Shown here: positions 45,912 to 55,335 of the stretch, piece by piece
Numbering within the stretch: the stretch's first letter is position 1
Layout: every line of letters starts with the position of its first letter
Assembly (NCBI RefSeq): GCF_015244565.1
Contig: NZ_JABCQG010000001.1
Location: forward strand, 124,001-188,000
Length of the DNA stretch: 64,000 nucleotides
Direction: 5' to 3'
DNA from: Gluconobacter vitians
GTDB lineage: Bacteria; Pseudomonadota; Alphaproteobacteria; Acetobacterales; Acetobacteraceae
The notes under the pieces: model-generated
What the model was told of the DNA's origin: nothing
Seen by the model: only the letters and a program-made list of their open reading frames with translations
Databases searched by the model: none
Position numbers and translations under genes: made by a program

Positions 45912-45952
45912 AAAAAGGGACGCTTCCTTTGCGGGAAGCGCCCCTTTTTTGC
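45912..45952. terminator. Bidirectional rho-independent terminator
   Basis: A long hairpin (AAAAAGGGACGCTTCC / GGGAAGCGCCCCTTTTTT, one mismatch) with a short loop, flanked by A- and T-runs. It lies between the converging ABC1 kinase and PQQ dehydrogenase genes and can stop both. Confidence 0.92.
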
Positions 45953-45962
45953 GTCTGCGCTC

Positions 45963-48326
45963 TTATTCGGAGGGCAGGGCGTAGGCGATGACGTAGTCGC
46001 CGCGGTTCTTGTCGACGCCGGAGCGGGTCAGGCCGCCTGCGGTGACGACGATGTACTGTTTGCCGGTCTTGTCGGACAGGTAGCTCATGGGAGCGGCCTG
46101 TGAGGCGACGGGGAGACGGGCTTTCCAGACGACTTCGCCGGTGTCGGTGTTGAGCGCGCGGACGTAGTTGTCGAGCGTGCCGGAGAAGAACACCAGGCCG
46201 GTATGGGTGGCCAGCGGGCCGCTCATGGTTGGCATGCCCAGCGGGATGGCGAGGCCGGGGACCATGCCGTGGATGGGCATGTCCTGAATGGTGCCGAGCG
46301 GCATGCTCCATTTGACCTTGCCGCTGCGCAGGTCGATGGCGTTCATCGTACCATAGGGCGGTTTTACGCAGGGGAGACCAGCGGGGGAGAAGAACATCGA
46401 GCGGACGACGCCCCAGGGGGTGCCTTTCTGTTCGGAATATTCGCCTTCCGAGCTGGGTTTGAAGCCGCTGCGGCGGGCTTCTTCCTGCTTCATGAACTTG
46501 CCCCACTGGGCCATGCGGATGTCGTTGACGAGCAGCGTTCCGGTGCTTTCGTCCACGGCGCCGCCGCCCCAGTTGATGCCGCCGTAATAGCCCGGATAGA
46601 TGATGGTGGCCTGCTTCTCGTTGACGGGGGTGAACTCGCCTTCATAGCGGTAGGAGGCGAACTGGATGCGGCACAGGAGCTGATCGAAGATCGTGCCGCC
46701 CCACATGTCGCTGGGTTTCAGGCGCTCTGTTCCGATGGAGAGGGCGGAATAGGGCTGTTCGGGGGCGAGGTACTGGTGTTCCGGTGCGCCATCTTGGGGG
46801 ACTTTGCGCATTTCCACGGGGACGATCGGGGTGCCGTCGCGGCGGTCGAGCACGAAGATCTGGCCACGCTTGGTCATGGCGATGATCGCCGGGCGGGTGC
46901 CGCCATGGCCGTCCGGGATGTCGTAGAGGATGGGCTGGGCGGTCGCATCGTAGTCCACGAGATCGTGGTTGGCGGTGCGGAAGTGCCAGCGTTCGTCGCC
47001 GGTCTTGGCGTCCACGGCGACGAAGGCGTCGTTGTATTCATCCGAAGCCTTGCTGCGGTCGCCGCCCCAGAAATCGGGGGTCTGGTTGCCGAGCGGGAAG
47101 AAGACGAGGTTGAGTTTCGGGTCGTAGCTGGCCGTGCCCCACATGTTGGGGGTTTCGGCGGGGTAGATCTCGCCTTCGGCCAGCGGTGTGGTGCCGCGAT
47201 GCGGGTTGGTGGCGTCCCAGGCCCAGATTTGTGCGCCGGTGCGGACGTCATAGCCGCGGACGACGCCGGAGGGCTCGCCGGTGCGCTCGTTATCGGCGAT
47301 GCGGCCGCCGACGACCACGATGTCACCGGCCACGAGGGGAGCAGCGGTCGGGTAGTAGGAGCCGGGAGCTGTCGGGCCGAGGCCGGTCAGGAGATTGACG
47401 TTGCCGTTCGTTCCGAAGTCCGTGCAGGCCTGGCCGGTGCGGGCGTCGATGGTGATGAGGCGGGCGTCGATCGTGGTGAGGACGATGCGCGAGGCGCAGG
47501 GCGCGTTGGCGTCCGTGGCCGTGCTGTCATGCCAGTAGCCGACGCCGCGGCAGCGCTGCCAGACTTTCGTCTGGGCGTGGGGGTCGAACTTCCACTTTTC
47601 CGTGCCGGTGTCCGGGTCGAGGGCCGAGACGATGTTGTGTGGCGAGCAGATATAGACCGTGTCGCCGATCTTGATGGGGGTGCCCTGGAATTCGGCGCCG
47701 TTCAGCGCCATGTCGCCGGTGCGGTAGGTCCAGGCGACGCGGAGCTTGCTGACATTGTCGCGGTTGATCTGTGTGAAGCTGGCGTAGCGCGTGCCAGACG
47801 CCGTGCGGCCATAGGCGGGCCAGTCATGGCCGGTCTGGTCGGGTTCGCTGGCGGAGGCGGTTTCCTGCGGGTGGGTGGTGTCCTGCGGGGCAATGCTCGG
47901 GTGGACCCGGAACATGCCGGCGAGGAAGGCTACGATGATGGCGCCGAGGGCGCTGGATGTGATGCTCATGACGGGACGGGTGAAGTAGCGCCGGCCGGGG
48001 CCGCTGAGCCAGGGTGTCATGAGGGTCGCGATCAGGGCGACGCACAGGAACACGATCAGACGGGAAAAGCTGGGCCAGAAGCTGATGCCAACCTCCCCGA
48101 GCGACCACAGGATCGTCGCGATCAGAAGGCCGAGGGCGATCCATGTCGAGAGGATGCTGCGACGGATCATGTAGAAGCTGCTGGCGGCGAGTGCGATGCC
48201 GGCGAGGGCATAGAACCATGAGCCGCCGAGGACGATAAGGCGTACACCTTCGATGATCAGGAAGGCGGCCATGAGGGCGCCGAGAAGTCCGATGATCATC
48301 GGAAGGATGCGGGGTGCGCTGTTCAT
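45963..48326 (-). CDS. Membrane-bound PQQ-dependent dehydrogenase, glucose dehydrogenase family
   Basis: Quinoprotein that oxidises a sugar or polyol in the periplasm and feeds electrons to ubiquinone. Residues 1-140 hold five membrane helices, as in E. coli Gcd; the eight-bladed propeller follows (DWPAYGRTASGTRYA onward). Conserved are the catalytic Asp region ANHDLVDYD and the PQQ-binding Lys in MTKRGQIFVLDRRDG. Two positions differ from Gcd by eye alignment: CRGVSYH is CRGVGYWH (Trp265), and the specificity His in AGGH is Leu766 (AGGLTRSG). So glucose may not be the substrate; an inositol/polyol-type paralogue is plausible. A TonB receptor gene lies upstream on the same strand. Confidence 0.9.
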   Translation of the reverse strand: MNSAPRILPMIIGLLGALMAAFLIIEGVRLIVLGGSWFYALAGIALAASSFYMIRRSILSTWIALGLLIATILWSLGEVGISFWPSFSRLIVFLCVALIATLMTPWLSGPGRRYFTRPVMSITSSALGAIIVAFLAGMFRVHPSIAPQDTTHPQETASASEPDQTGHDWPAYGRTASGTRYASFTQINRDNVSKLRVAWTYRTGDMALNGAEFQGTPIKIGDTVYICSPHNIVSALDPDTGTEKWKFDPHAQTKVWQRCRGVGYWHDSTATDANAPCASRIVLTTIDARLITIDARTGQACTDFGTNGNVNLLTGLGPTAPGSYYPTAAPLVAGDIVVVGGRIADNERTGEPSGVVRGYDVRTGAQIWAWDATNPHRGTTPLAEGEIYPAETPNMWGTASYDPKLNLVFFPLGNQTPDFWGGDRSKASDEYNDAFVAVDAKTGDERWHFRTANHDLVDYDATAQPILYDIPDGHGGTRPAIIAMTKRGQIFVLDRRDGTPIVPVEMRKVPQDGAPEHQYLAPEQPYSALSIGTERLKPSDMWGGTIFDQLLCRIQFASYRYEGEFTPVNEKQATIIYPGYYGGINWGGGAVDESTGTLLVNDIRMAQWGKFMKQEEARRSGFKPSSEGEYSEQKGTPWGVVRSMFFSPAGLPCVKPPYGTMNAIDLRSGKVKWSMPLGTIQDMPIHGMVPGLAIPLGMPTMSGPLATHTGLVFFSGTLDNYVRALNTDTGEVVWKARLPVASQAAPMSYLSDKTGKQYIVVTAGGLTRSGVDKNRGDYVIAYALPSE

Positions 48327-48334
48327 TGGAGGGT

Positions 48335-48353
48335 GTCTCCACTGGTGGGAGAC
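48335..48353 (-). promoter_or_regulatory. Hairpin covering the ribosome binding site of the PQQ dehydrogenase
   Basis: On the minus strand the Shine-Dalgarno GGAGAC (48340-48335), 8 nt before the ATG, is perfectly complementary to GTCTCC at 48353-48348, with a 7-nt loop. The stem could mask the ribosome binding site. Seen as sequence; regulation is inferred. Confidence 0.45.
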
Positions 48354-48604
48354 GCCAGACAGCTGCTGAAAGAAAGGCGAGGTGATCGGGTGTCCATCGT
48401 ACTGGGATCCTTGGATCAGGATTGATCAGTGCGATGAATGGCATGTCTGCGCTTATGTGAAATATAACATTGATATGAGCGGAGATAACAGAACGGTAAA
48501 CATAATGTCACAAGATGTATGTGATATGTTTTGTCGTTATGTGAGGGGCTGACCGGATGGCCGGATCCGGCGCCTGTGAGAGGCACCGGATCGCGGGGAG
48601 CGGA

Positions 48605-51034
48605 TCAGAACTGGGCTGCGATCGTTCCGAAGAACTCGCGCGGGGCGGCGACGAACAGGTTGGCGTTGTCGTCACCGGCGACCGAGGCTGCGCCGTAAAC
48701 GCCGCCGATATAGTTCTGGTTGTAGAGGTTGGAGATTCCGAAAGAGGTCTTGAGGCTCTGGGCGAAGCCGACCTTGCCGAAATCGTAGGCAACGTTGAGG
48801 TTTGACGTCCAGTAGGCCGGAATCTGCTCATCGTTGGTGTAGGTCATCTGACGTGCGCTTGTGTACGTCGTGTTGAAGTTGAAGGTTGCGTGGTGCCAGG
48901 TGTAGCTCACGTCAGCCTTGTACATGAACTTCGGGTAGTAGACCTGACGCTTGCCCTTGATGCTCACGTAACCGCCGTTATAGGGCAGGTGCGAGTCTTC
49001 ATAGGTGGCATCGTTCCAGCTGAAGCTGTTGGTGATGGCCAGACCGGGCAGGGGGCGGAGCGTGCCGGCGACGTCTGCACCGTTCATGGTCTCACGACCC
49101 ACATTCATGAACGAGCTGTAGGTGTTGCCCGTTGAGCCGCTCGTGATGGCGGCGAGGCGGTTGTAATAGTCGGTGTGGTAGAAATCCGCGCTTCCGGAGA
49201 AGAAATGGGAGTTGAAGCGGTAGCCGACGACGTAGTTCCAGGTCCGCTCGGGGCGCAGGGACTTTTTGTTCTCGTCAAAGACGGTCTGTGCGGGGTTGGA
49301 GGCGCTTCCGAGACCTGACCACGGAGAGCCGCTGGAGCTCTGGGCCGAATAGTCATAGGCGCGCATGTTTTCAGCAATGTCGAAATAGACTTCGTGCTGG
49401 TTGAGGAAGTGGTAGTCGAAGTTGAAATGCGGGAGGAAGGCGTTGGCAGCCGTCAGGTTCCCGGAGGCGGGGTGGCTGTAATACACGCCCCATTCGGACA
49501 GCGAGCTCGTGTTGTCGACGCTGGTGCCGCCGTGGGTGGTCTGCAGCAGGGACCGGAAGCCGGCTTCAACCGTCATACCCGGAATGATCTGGTAGGTGTC
49601 CTGCAGGTAGAACTGGAACGTATTGGTGTTGAAGGAGTCAGACCACCAGGTGGTGCCGTTCTTGAAGTCGGCGATGGAGGAATGCGGCGTGTTGACGCCG
49701 TCCTCATACATCATCATCGGGTAGTTGAAGCGGTCGTTCTCGTACCAGATGCCGGTCTTGATGTCGTTGTTATGGCCGGCATGGATGTCGAAGTTCTGGA
49801 CGAAGCCCAGACGGCGGACGTCGGGATGGCCGGTTTCCATGGCCATCGGGACCTGTGAGCTCGGCGAGATCAGGAACGGGTTGGTTGCGCTGTAATCGCC
49901 GTTCGAGACATGCGCGTAGGCGATCGTCTTGGACGTGACGTTCGGGAAGAGCTGGAATTCACCCGTGATGGCCGATAGATAGTTTCTCTGGGTCTGGGTG
50001 CCGTCATAGGCGTAATCGCCGATTTCGTCATTGGAGAGCACGCCTTCGAGCCCGGCGGGGACGCCACCGTTCTGGGCGTAATAGGCGTACTGCTTGGCGA
50101 GCTCGTAATTGGGTTTCAGATAGGTCGTGTTGCGCCCCATCTTCTGCCACATGTTCTTGGTCAGGCCGAGATAGTTGTACTGCGCGAAGTTCGAGTAATC
50201 GAAGACGGCCGTGATCTTGCCGCGGTCACCGACGGGCTGGACCAGTTTGAAATTGGCCTGCTGTTCCTGCTGGTCGCCATAGCCCTTCCACAGGTCCTGA
50301 GCGGTGCGGGCATAGGCGGCGTAGAACTTCGTGCCGCTGGAGTTCAGCTTGCCGCTGTCCACCCGGCCATAGGTGCGGAAGCCGTTATAGCTGCCGAAGA
50401 GCTGGCTGATCTGGCCGCCTGCCTTGTCGGACGGGTCCGAAGACGTGAAGGTGATGGCGCCCCCAAGCGTCTGGGCCGAGGGGGTTTCCAGTGCGCCTGC
50501 GCCCTGGGACATGGTCAGGCTGGTGATGTTTTCCTGGATTTCCATCTGGTCGACGCCGAGGCCGTTCCAGTTATGGAAGCCCTGGCCGCCCATCGGGATG
50601 CCGTCGAGCGAGACGCCGAGCTGGGTCTGGTTGAAGCCGCGGACATAGAGGGTGTTGGCGACCGTATCGAGACCGAAAGCGTCATCGGAGGCGAAGTTCG
50701 CGCCCGGTGTCGTCAGGGCGAGAATCTGCATCGGGCTGGTGCCGGCGACGAAGTGGTCCATCGTTTCGCGCGACACGACCTCGACCGCACTGTGGGAGCC
50801 TCTGCGGCGCACATGAACGGTCATGGATTCGGAGCCGGATTTGACTTCCGTGTGCTTGCGGGGGGCAGGCGCGCGATGCGTCGGCGCCGTGGTGCGGGCG
50901 TGATTCGCGTGAGTCGCACGATGCGGATGCGTTTTATGCTCGGCGTGGTCGGTGGTTTCGGCATGGGCAGAGCTGATCAGAAGGCCGATCAACGCAACGC
51001 CGGATAACAGATTTCGTCCCAGGTCTGACTGCAC
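48605..51034 (-). CDS. TonB-dependent outer membrane receptor with His-rich N-terminus
   Basis: Outer membrane gated transporter. A GTG start with AGGA upstream begins a signal peptide ending at SSAHA. Residues 27-60 are a histidine-rich tract (about nine His), then a plug domain (LYVRGFNQTQLGVSLDGIPM) and a 22-strand barrel ending in Phe (FFGTIAAQF). 809 residues is normal. The ligand is unknown: the next gene on the strand is a PQQ dehydrogenase, so PQQ, its substrate or a metal are all possible. Confidence 0.9.
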   Translation of the reverse strand: MQSDLGRNLLSGVALIGLLISSAHAETTDHAEHKTHPHRATHANHARTTAPTHRAPAPRKHTEVKSGSESMTVHVRRRGSHSAVEVVSRETMDHFVAGTSPMQILALTTPGANFASDDAFGLDTVANTLYVRGFNQTQLGVSLDGIPMGGQGFHNWNGLGVDQMEIQENITSLTMSQGAGALETPSAQTLGGAITFTSSDPSDKAGGQISQLFGSYNGFRTYGRVDSGKLNSSGTKFYAAYARTAQDLWKGYGDQQEQQANFKLVQPVGDRGKITAVFDYSNFAQYNYLGLTKNMWQKMGRNTTYLKPNYELAKQYAYYAQNGGVPAGLEGVLSNDEIGDYAYDGTQTQRNYLSAITGEFQLFPNVTSKTIAYAHVSNGDYSATNPFLISPSSQVPMAMETGHPDVRRLGFVQNFDIHAGHNNDIKTGIWYENDRFNYPMMMYEDGVNTPHSSIADFKNGTTWWSDSFNTNTFQFYLQDTYQIIPGMTVEAGFRSLLQTTHGGTSVDNTSSLSEWGVYYSHPASGNLTAANAFLPHFNFDYHFLNQHEVYFDIAENMRAYDYSAQSSSGSPWSGLGSASNPAQTVFDENKKSLRPERTWNYVVGYRFNSHFFSGSADFYHTDYYNRLAAITSGSTGNTYSSFMNVGRETMNGADVAGTLRPLPGLAITNSFSWNDATYEDSHLPYNGGYVSIKGKRQVYYPKFMYKADVSYTWHHATFNFNTTYTSARQMTYTNDEQIPAYWTSNLNVAYDFGKVGFAQSLKTSFGISNLYNQNYIGGVYGAASVAGDDNANLFVAAPREFFGTIAAQF

Positions 51035-51516
51035 GGGGTGGTCCTAATTTTCGTCGATGTAAATCCTGTCGGTCACGCTAGGTCATGAAAATGAAACAAA
51101 ACAACATTTTTATTAGCAAATTTATGTATTTTTGTCGTTCTGTTTCATTAATACATCACTTCTTCGCGGAGACATTCGAATAATAAAGAGAGTATTTTTC
51201 AAGATAATTAATAATAGACAATCCGTATTCACGCGGAATGATTTTTATTTACGGAATTGTCAGTTTCTTTTTCGTGAAATAATTTTAACATATCTCGTAA
51301 AACCGGAAGTAATCCGGCACTGAGATCGTTATATTTTCGTATATGATTTCTTGGGGTCTCTTCGGAAAGCCGGATCGGGGCGCAGCGATTTTTGCTGGAT
51401 GAAATCCGGGACCGGAAGAAGACTTGGCCCGGCGGAAAGCCGGGTCAGAAAAGGGTCGCGGGTGCTTTACCGGGGTGGGGTACCGGCAGCTGTCAGGGGC
51501 GAAACATCCTGAAAAA
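51035..51516. other. AT-rich, dyad-rich noncoding region
   Basis: About 480 bp without a convincing gene between two minus-strand genes. 51060-51350 is strikingly AT-rich against the surrounding high GC. It contains a long inverted repeat, GACAATCCGTA (51217-51227) with TACGGAATTGTC (51250-51261, one-base bulge), a hairpin CCGGA-AGTAA-TCCGG (51302-51316), and CCCGGC-GGAAA-GCCGGG (51428-51444), which could terminate the 137-residue gene. It must hold the TonB receptor promoter. Confidence 0.6.
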
Positions 51517-51930
51517 TCAGAAGATTTCCTTGATGAGGTCGTTGCCGATGCTGAAGCCGGCGCCGGCTTCGACGGAACGGGCAAAGCCGGAATTGAGAAT
51601 GTTCGAGACGAAGTTGTTGTCCGGGACGGACTGGACCGGCTGGACAGGAACCTGCTGCGTGGGCTGCTGATAGGTCGGCTGTGTGCCGTAGTCCTGCTGG
51701 GCGTTGGCGAGGGCGGCGTGGAGTTGTTGCAGGAGGTTCGTGACCTGCTGCTGTTCGGCCTGGAAGGCGAGGGCGAGTTCGCGCAGGTCGAGGGACCATT
51801 CGCGGGCCTGCATGTCGCCGGTCTGGGCGGCGGTCTGCATTTTGGAGCCGAGAGCCTGAAGTGCCTGTGCAGTCTGCTGGGCCTGCTGCTGGAGCTGGTT
51901 ATAGGTCTGCTCGATCGTCTGGACGTCCAT
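51517..51930 (-). CDS. Gln-rich coiled-coil protein of unknown function
   Basis: 137 residues; I do not recognise a family. Residues 1-75 form Gln/Ala-rich heptad-like helices (TIEQTYNQLQQQAQQTAQAL; LALAFQAEQQQVTNLLQQL), followed by a Pro/Gln linker (QQPTQQVPVQPVQ) and a short hydrophobic C-terminus (FVSNILNSGFARSVEAG). The ATG at 51930 is chosen for GAAGGAAG about 7 nt upstream; the frame is open further. It has no signal peptide. It lies divergent from uvrB. Confidence 0.7.
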   Translation of the reverse strand: MDVQTIEQTYNQLQQQAQQTAQALQALGSKMQTAAQTGDMQAREWSLDLRELALAFQAEQQQVTNLLQQLHAALANAQQDYGTQPTYQQPTQQVPVQPVQSVPDNNFVSNILNSGFARSVEAGAGFSIGNDLIKEIF

Positions 51931-52096
51931 GACCGTTCTTCCTTCAAAGATACGCCGGTCTTGATACCCCCGGTATGCGAGTCTCTCCATCCCTTTCAGC
52001 AATAAAATGTCATAAAGATACGCAGGTGGAATGCTGTCTTTATGGAAGAGGGCAGGGAAGGCTCTTGCTGTCCGTGATGCGCTTTCCCATCTTGGC

Positions 52097-54310
52097 ATGA
52101 TGGCCAGAAAAGAATCCTCGTCCGTCCGTAATGCGACTGCAATGCCGATGACCCAGTTCCTGCCGGAGCGGCAGCCTGCGAAGGCGAAGACGCGCAAATT
52201 CGTTGTCAAATCGGATTACGATCCGGCGGGGGATCAACCGACGGCGATTTCCGAGCTGGTTCAGGGCGTTGAGGGCGGTGAGCGGGATCAGATCCTGCTG
52301 GGCGTTACGGGCTCGGGCAAGACGTTCAGCATGGCGAAGGTGATCGAGGCGACGCAGAAGCCGACGCTTATTCTTGCGCCGAACAAGACGCTGGCAGCGC
52401 AGCTTTACGGGGAGATGAAGCAGTTCTTCCCGGATAATGCGGTCGAATATTTCGTGTCCTACTACGATTACTACCAGCCGGAGGCCTATGTGCCACGGTC
52501 GGACACGTATATCGAGAAGGACAGCCAGATCAACGAGCAGATCGACCGGATGCGTCATGCGGCCACGCAGGCGCTGCTGGAGCGTAATGACGTGATCATC
52601 GTGGCGTCCGTGTCGTGTATTTACGGTATCGGATCGGTCGAGACGTATTCGAAGATGGTGGTGCGGCTTGAGGTTGGCGGGTCCATTGACCGGGACCGGC
52701 TGATCAAGGCGCTGGTGGAGTTGCAATACCGGCGCAACGATGCGGGCTTCGAGCGTGGGACGTTCCGGGTTCGGGGCGAGCAGATCGATATTTTCCCGGT
52801 GCAGAACGAGGACCGGGCCTGGCGGGTGTCGCTGTTTGGCGATGAGATCGACCAGATCGTGGAGTTCGATCCGCTGACGGGGAACAAGACGGCGGATCTG
52901 GCGGAAATCAGTGTCTATGCGAACTCGCATTATGTGACGCCGCGGCCGACGCTCAATCAGGCGATGATCGGGATCAAGAACGAGCTTCGGCAGCGTCTGG
53001 CGCAGTTTACCGAAGAGGGGAAGCTGCTGGAGGCGGAGCGTCTGTCGCAGCGGACCACGTTCGATCTGGAAATGATCGAGACGACCGGGGCGTGCAAGGG
53101 GATTGAGAACTATTCGCGCTATCTGTCCGGGCGTGGGCCGGGTGATCCGCCGCCGACTCTGTTTGAATATCTGCCGGAAGATGCGCTGCTGATCGTGGAT
53201 GAAAGTCATGTCACGGTGCCGCAGATCGGCGGGATGGAGCGTGGGGACAGGGCGCGGAAAAGCGTGCTGTCGGATTACGGGTTCCGTCTGCCGTCCTGCA
53301 TCGATAACCGTCCGCTGGCGTTCGGGGAATGGAATGCGTTCCGGCCGCAGTCGATCTTCGTCTCGGCGACGCCGGGCCCCTGGGAAATGGAGCAGACGGG
53401 CGGTGTGTTTGCCGAGCAGATCATCCGTCCGACGGGGCTGATTGATCCGGTGACGGATGTGCGGCCGGTGGAAGGGCAGGTCGATGATCTGCTGCATGAA
53501 TGTCGCGAGGCGATCAGCAAGGGCGGGCGTGTTCTGGTCACGACGCTGACCAAGCGGATGGCCGAGGATCTGACGGATTATCTCGGGGAGGCGGGCGTCA
53601 AGGTCCGGTATCTGCATTCGGATGTGGATACGCTGGAGCGGATTGAGATCATCCGCGATCTGCGCCTTGGGGCGTTTGACGTGCTGGTGGGGATCAACCT
53701 GCTGCGTGAGGGGCTGGATATTCCGGAATGTTCGGTTGTGGCCATTCTTGATGCGGACAAGGAAGGGTTCCTGCGCTCCAGGACGTCGCTGATCCAGACG
53801 ATCGGACGTGCGGCGCGTAACGTCGAAGGGCGTGTGCTGCTCTATGCCGACAAGGAAACGGACAGCCTGAAATACGCGATCGAGGAGACGGCGCGGCGTC
53901 GGGCGAAGCAGATGGAGTGGAATGCGGCCAACGGCATTACGCCGATGACGGTTCGCTCCCGGATCGGCGATGCGCTGTCCTCGGTGTTCGAGCAGGATTA
54001 CGTAACGGTTGCGCCCGATGGGGCCGGGGATACGGAACAGTTCGTTGGCAAGTCCCTGCCGGCCACGATCCAGGATCTGGAGAAGCGGATGCGCGAGGCG
54101 GCCGCCAATCTGGACTTCGAGCAGGCGGCGCGGCTGCGTGACGAGGTCAAGCGGCTGGAGGCGATCGATATGGGACTGGAGCCGCCGCCGATCGGGTCTT
54201 CGACAGCAGGGCGTCCGGGGGCTCGGAAGGCTCCGAAGACGCCTGTGCCGCTTGGGCCGGGCGGGGGCGGGTATGATCCGGCGAAGAAGAAGCGTGGCCG
54301 GGGACGCTGA
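52097..54310 (+). CDS. uvrB: Excinuclease ABC subunit B
   Basis: Damage-verifying helicase subunit of nucleotide excision repair. Walker [10 protein letters not shown], the beta-hairpin region [12 protein letters not shown], the DEAD-like IVDESH, helicase motif VI region TIGRAARN and the C-terminal UVR motif ([20 protein letters not shown]) are present. The frame is open from ATG 52031; 52097 or 52142 give more typical N-termini. A Gly/Pro-rich tail of about 40 residues follows the UVR motif. A terminator follows. Confidence 0.96.
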   Translation: MMARKESSSVRNATAMPMTQFLPERQPAKAKTRKFVVKSDYDPAGDQPTAISELVQGVEGGERDQILLGVTGSGKTFSMAKVIEATQKPTLILAPNKTLAAQLYGEMKQFFPDNAVEYFVSYYDYYQPEAYVPRSDTYIEKDSQINEQIDRMRHAATQALLERNDVIIVASVSCIYGIGSVETYSKMVVRLEVGGSIDRDRLIKALVELQYRRNDAGFERGTFRVRGEQIDIFPVQNEDRAWRVSLFGDEIDQIVEFDPLTGNKTADLAEISVYANSHYVTPRPTLNQAMIGIKNELRQRLAQFTEEGKLLEAERLSQRTTFDLEMIETTGACKGIENYSRYLSGRGPGDPPPTLFEYLPEDALLIVDESHVTVPQIGGMERGDRARKSVLSDYGFRLPSCIDNRPLAFGEWNAFRPQSIFVSATPGPWEMEQTGGVFAEQIIRPTGLIDPVTDVRPVEGQVDDLLHECREAISKGGRVLVTTLTKRMAEDLTDYLGEAGVKVRYLHSDVDTLERIEIIRDLRLGAFDVLVGINLLREGLDIPECSVVAILDADKEGFLRSRTSLIQTIGRAARNVEGRVLLYADKETDSLKYAIEETARRRAKQMEWNAANGITPMTVRSRIGDALSSVFEQDYVTVAPDGAGDTEQFVGKSLPATIQDLEKRMREAAANLDFEQAARLRDEVKRLEAIDMGLEPPPIGSSTAGRPGARKAPKTPVPLGPGGGGYDPAKKKRGRGR

Positions 54311-54311
54311 T

Positions 54312-54334
54312 CCGGGGCATAAGCCCGGTTTTTC
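54312..54334 (+). terminator. uvrB terminator
   Basis: CCGGG-GCATAAG-CCCGG followed immediately by TTTTT, starting 2 bp after the uvrB stop. Confidence 0.75.
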
Positions 54335-54417
54335 TGCTGCGCCTATTTTTCAGGACGGGTTTTTCATGATGTTTTCTTCGGGTGGTGTGCCCGAGATGGT
54401 GTTCGGGAGCTGCGCCC

Positions 54418-55335
54418 GTGACTGATGTTTCGCCTGACGTATCCGGGAGCATCACGCTTGTCGCGGGGGAGCAGCGGGTTGTTGTTCTGCCGAAGATCGG
54501 CGGGGCGCTTGGGAGCTGGCAGTATCGTGGGGAGGACGTGTTCCTGCCTGTGGCCAATCCGGCGCTGATGGCGCAGCGCGGAGTGGCCGTGGCGGCCTAT
54601 CCGCTGGTTCCGTATTCCAACCGGATTGCGCAGGGGCGTTTTGTCTTTGAGGGCAAGGAATACCGGCTGGCTCCCAATATGGCGGGTGAGAGCAGCGTCA
54701 TTCATGGCAATGGCTGGGAGCGGGAATGGACGGTGACGCACCGGACGGACAGTGATGTCGTGCTGGTGCTGGACCATATGTCTCAGCCTGATGATGTGCA
54801 GTGGCCGTTCGCCTATCGTGCCGAGCTGTCTTACGGGCTGAGGCCGGACGGGCTTGAGGTGCGGCTTGTGGTGGAGAACCGTGACGTGGGCAGGCAGCCG
54901 GTGGGGCTGGGGTTCCATCCGTTTCTTGCTGCAAAGGGAGCCGCGACGCTGGCTTTTGATGCGGCGGATGTCTGGCTGACGACGCCGGACTCCCTGCCAG
55001 CCCGGCAGGTGCCCTGTGAGGGTGAATGGGCGTTTGGGCAGCCTGTGGATGCGCATGCACGGGCGATCGACAACTGTTTCTCCGGGTTTGGCGGCCGGGC
55101 CGTGCTGATGAACGGGGATACAGGGCTGTCGGTGACTGTTGAGGCGGATCGGCTGTTCGGGCATGTGGTTGTGTTCACAGCGCCTGACAGTCCGTTCGTG
55201 GCGGTTGAGCCTGTGACGAATATGACCGATGCGATCAATCATCCTGAAATCGCGGACCGGGGTCTGCATGTGCTGGAGGCGGGTGCGCAGGTTGGTGGGT
55301 CCATGATGTTTCGGGTGGGGAAAGCCGATGGCTGA
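54418..55335 (+). CDS. Aldose 1-epimerase family protein
   Basis: Mutarotase-fold enzyme (GalM-like) that would interconvert sugar anomers. Visible features are PYSNRIAQGRFVFEG, the catalytic-type histidine in VIHGNGWERE, GLGFHPFLA and the terminal VAVEPVTNMTDAINH, with the conserved glutamate. GTG 54418 with GGGAG upstream gives 305 residues. It overlaps greB by 8 bp. The periplasmic sugar-oxidising lifestyle of acetic acid bacteria makes a sugar-processing role reasonable; the exact substrate is unknown. Confidence 0.87.
   Translation: MTDVSPDVSGSITLVAGEQRVVVLPKIGGALGSWQYRGEDVFLPVANPALMAQRGVAVAAYPLVPYSNRIAQGRFVFEGKEYRLAPNMAGESSVIHGNGWEREWTVTHRTDSDVVLVLDHMSQPDDVQWPFAYRAELSYGLRPDGLEVRLVVENRDVGRQPVGLGFHPFLAAKGAATLAFDAADVWLTTPDSLPARQVPCEGEWAFGQPVDAHARAIDNCFSGFGGRAVLMNGDTGLSVTVEADRLFGHVVVFTAPDSPFVAVEPVTNMTDAINHPEIADRGLHVLEAGAQVGGSMMFRVGKADG

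Noticed and set aside
46203-48221. A 672-codon open frame antisense to the PQQ dehydrogenase
   Set aside because: Gly/Ala/Asp-rich shadow translation without domains; the dehydrogenase frame has clear motifs.
48549-48590. Inverted repeat GATCCGGCGCCT/AGGCACCGGATC after the TonB receptor as a terminator
   Set aside because: The stem has a mismatch and no T-run follows on the minus strand, so I did not list it; it may still weaken readthrough into the PQQ dehydrogenase.
51132-51323. A 63-residue plus-strand open frame in the AT-rich region
   Set aside because: Composition is simply that of AT-rich DNA (Ile/Phe/Asn/Arg-rich), no ribosome binding site, no recognisable domain.
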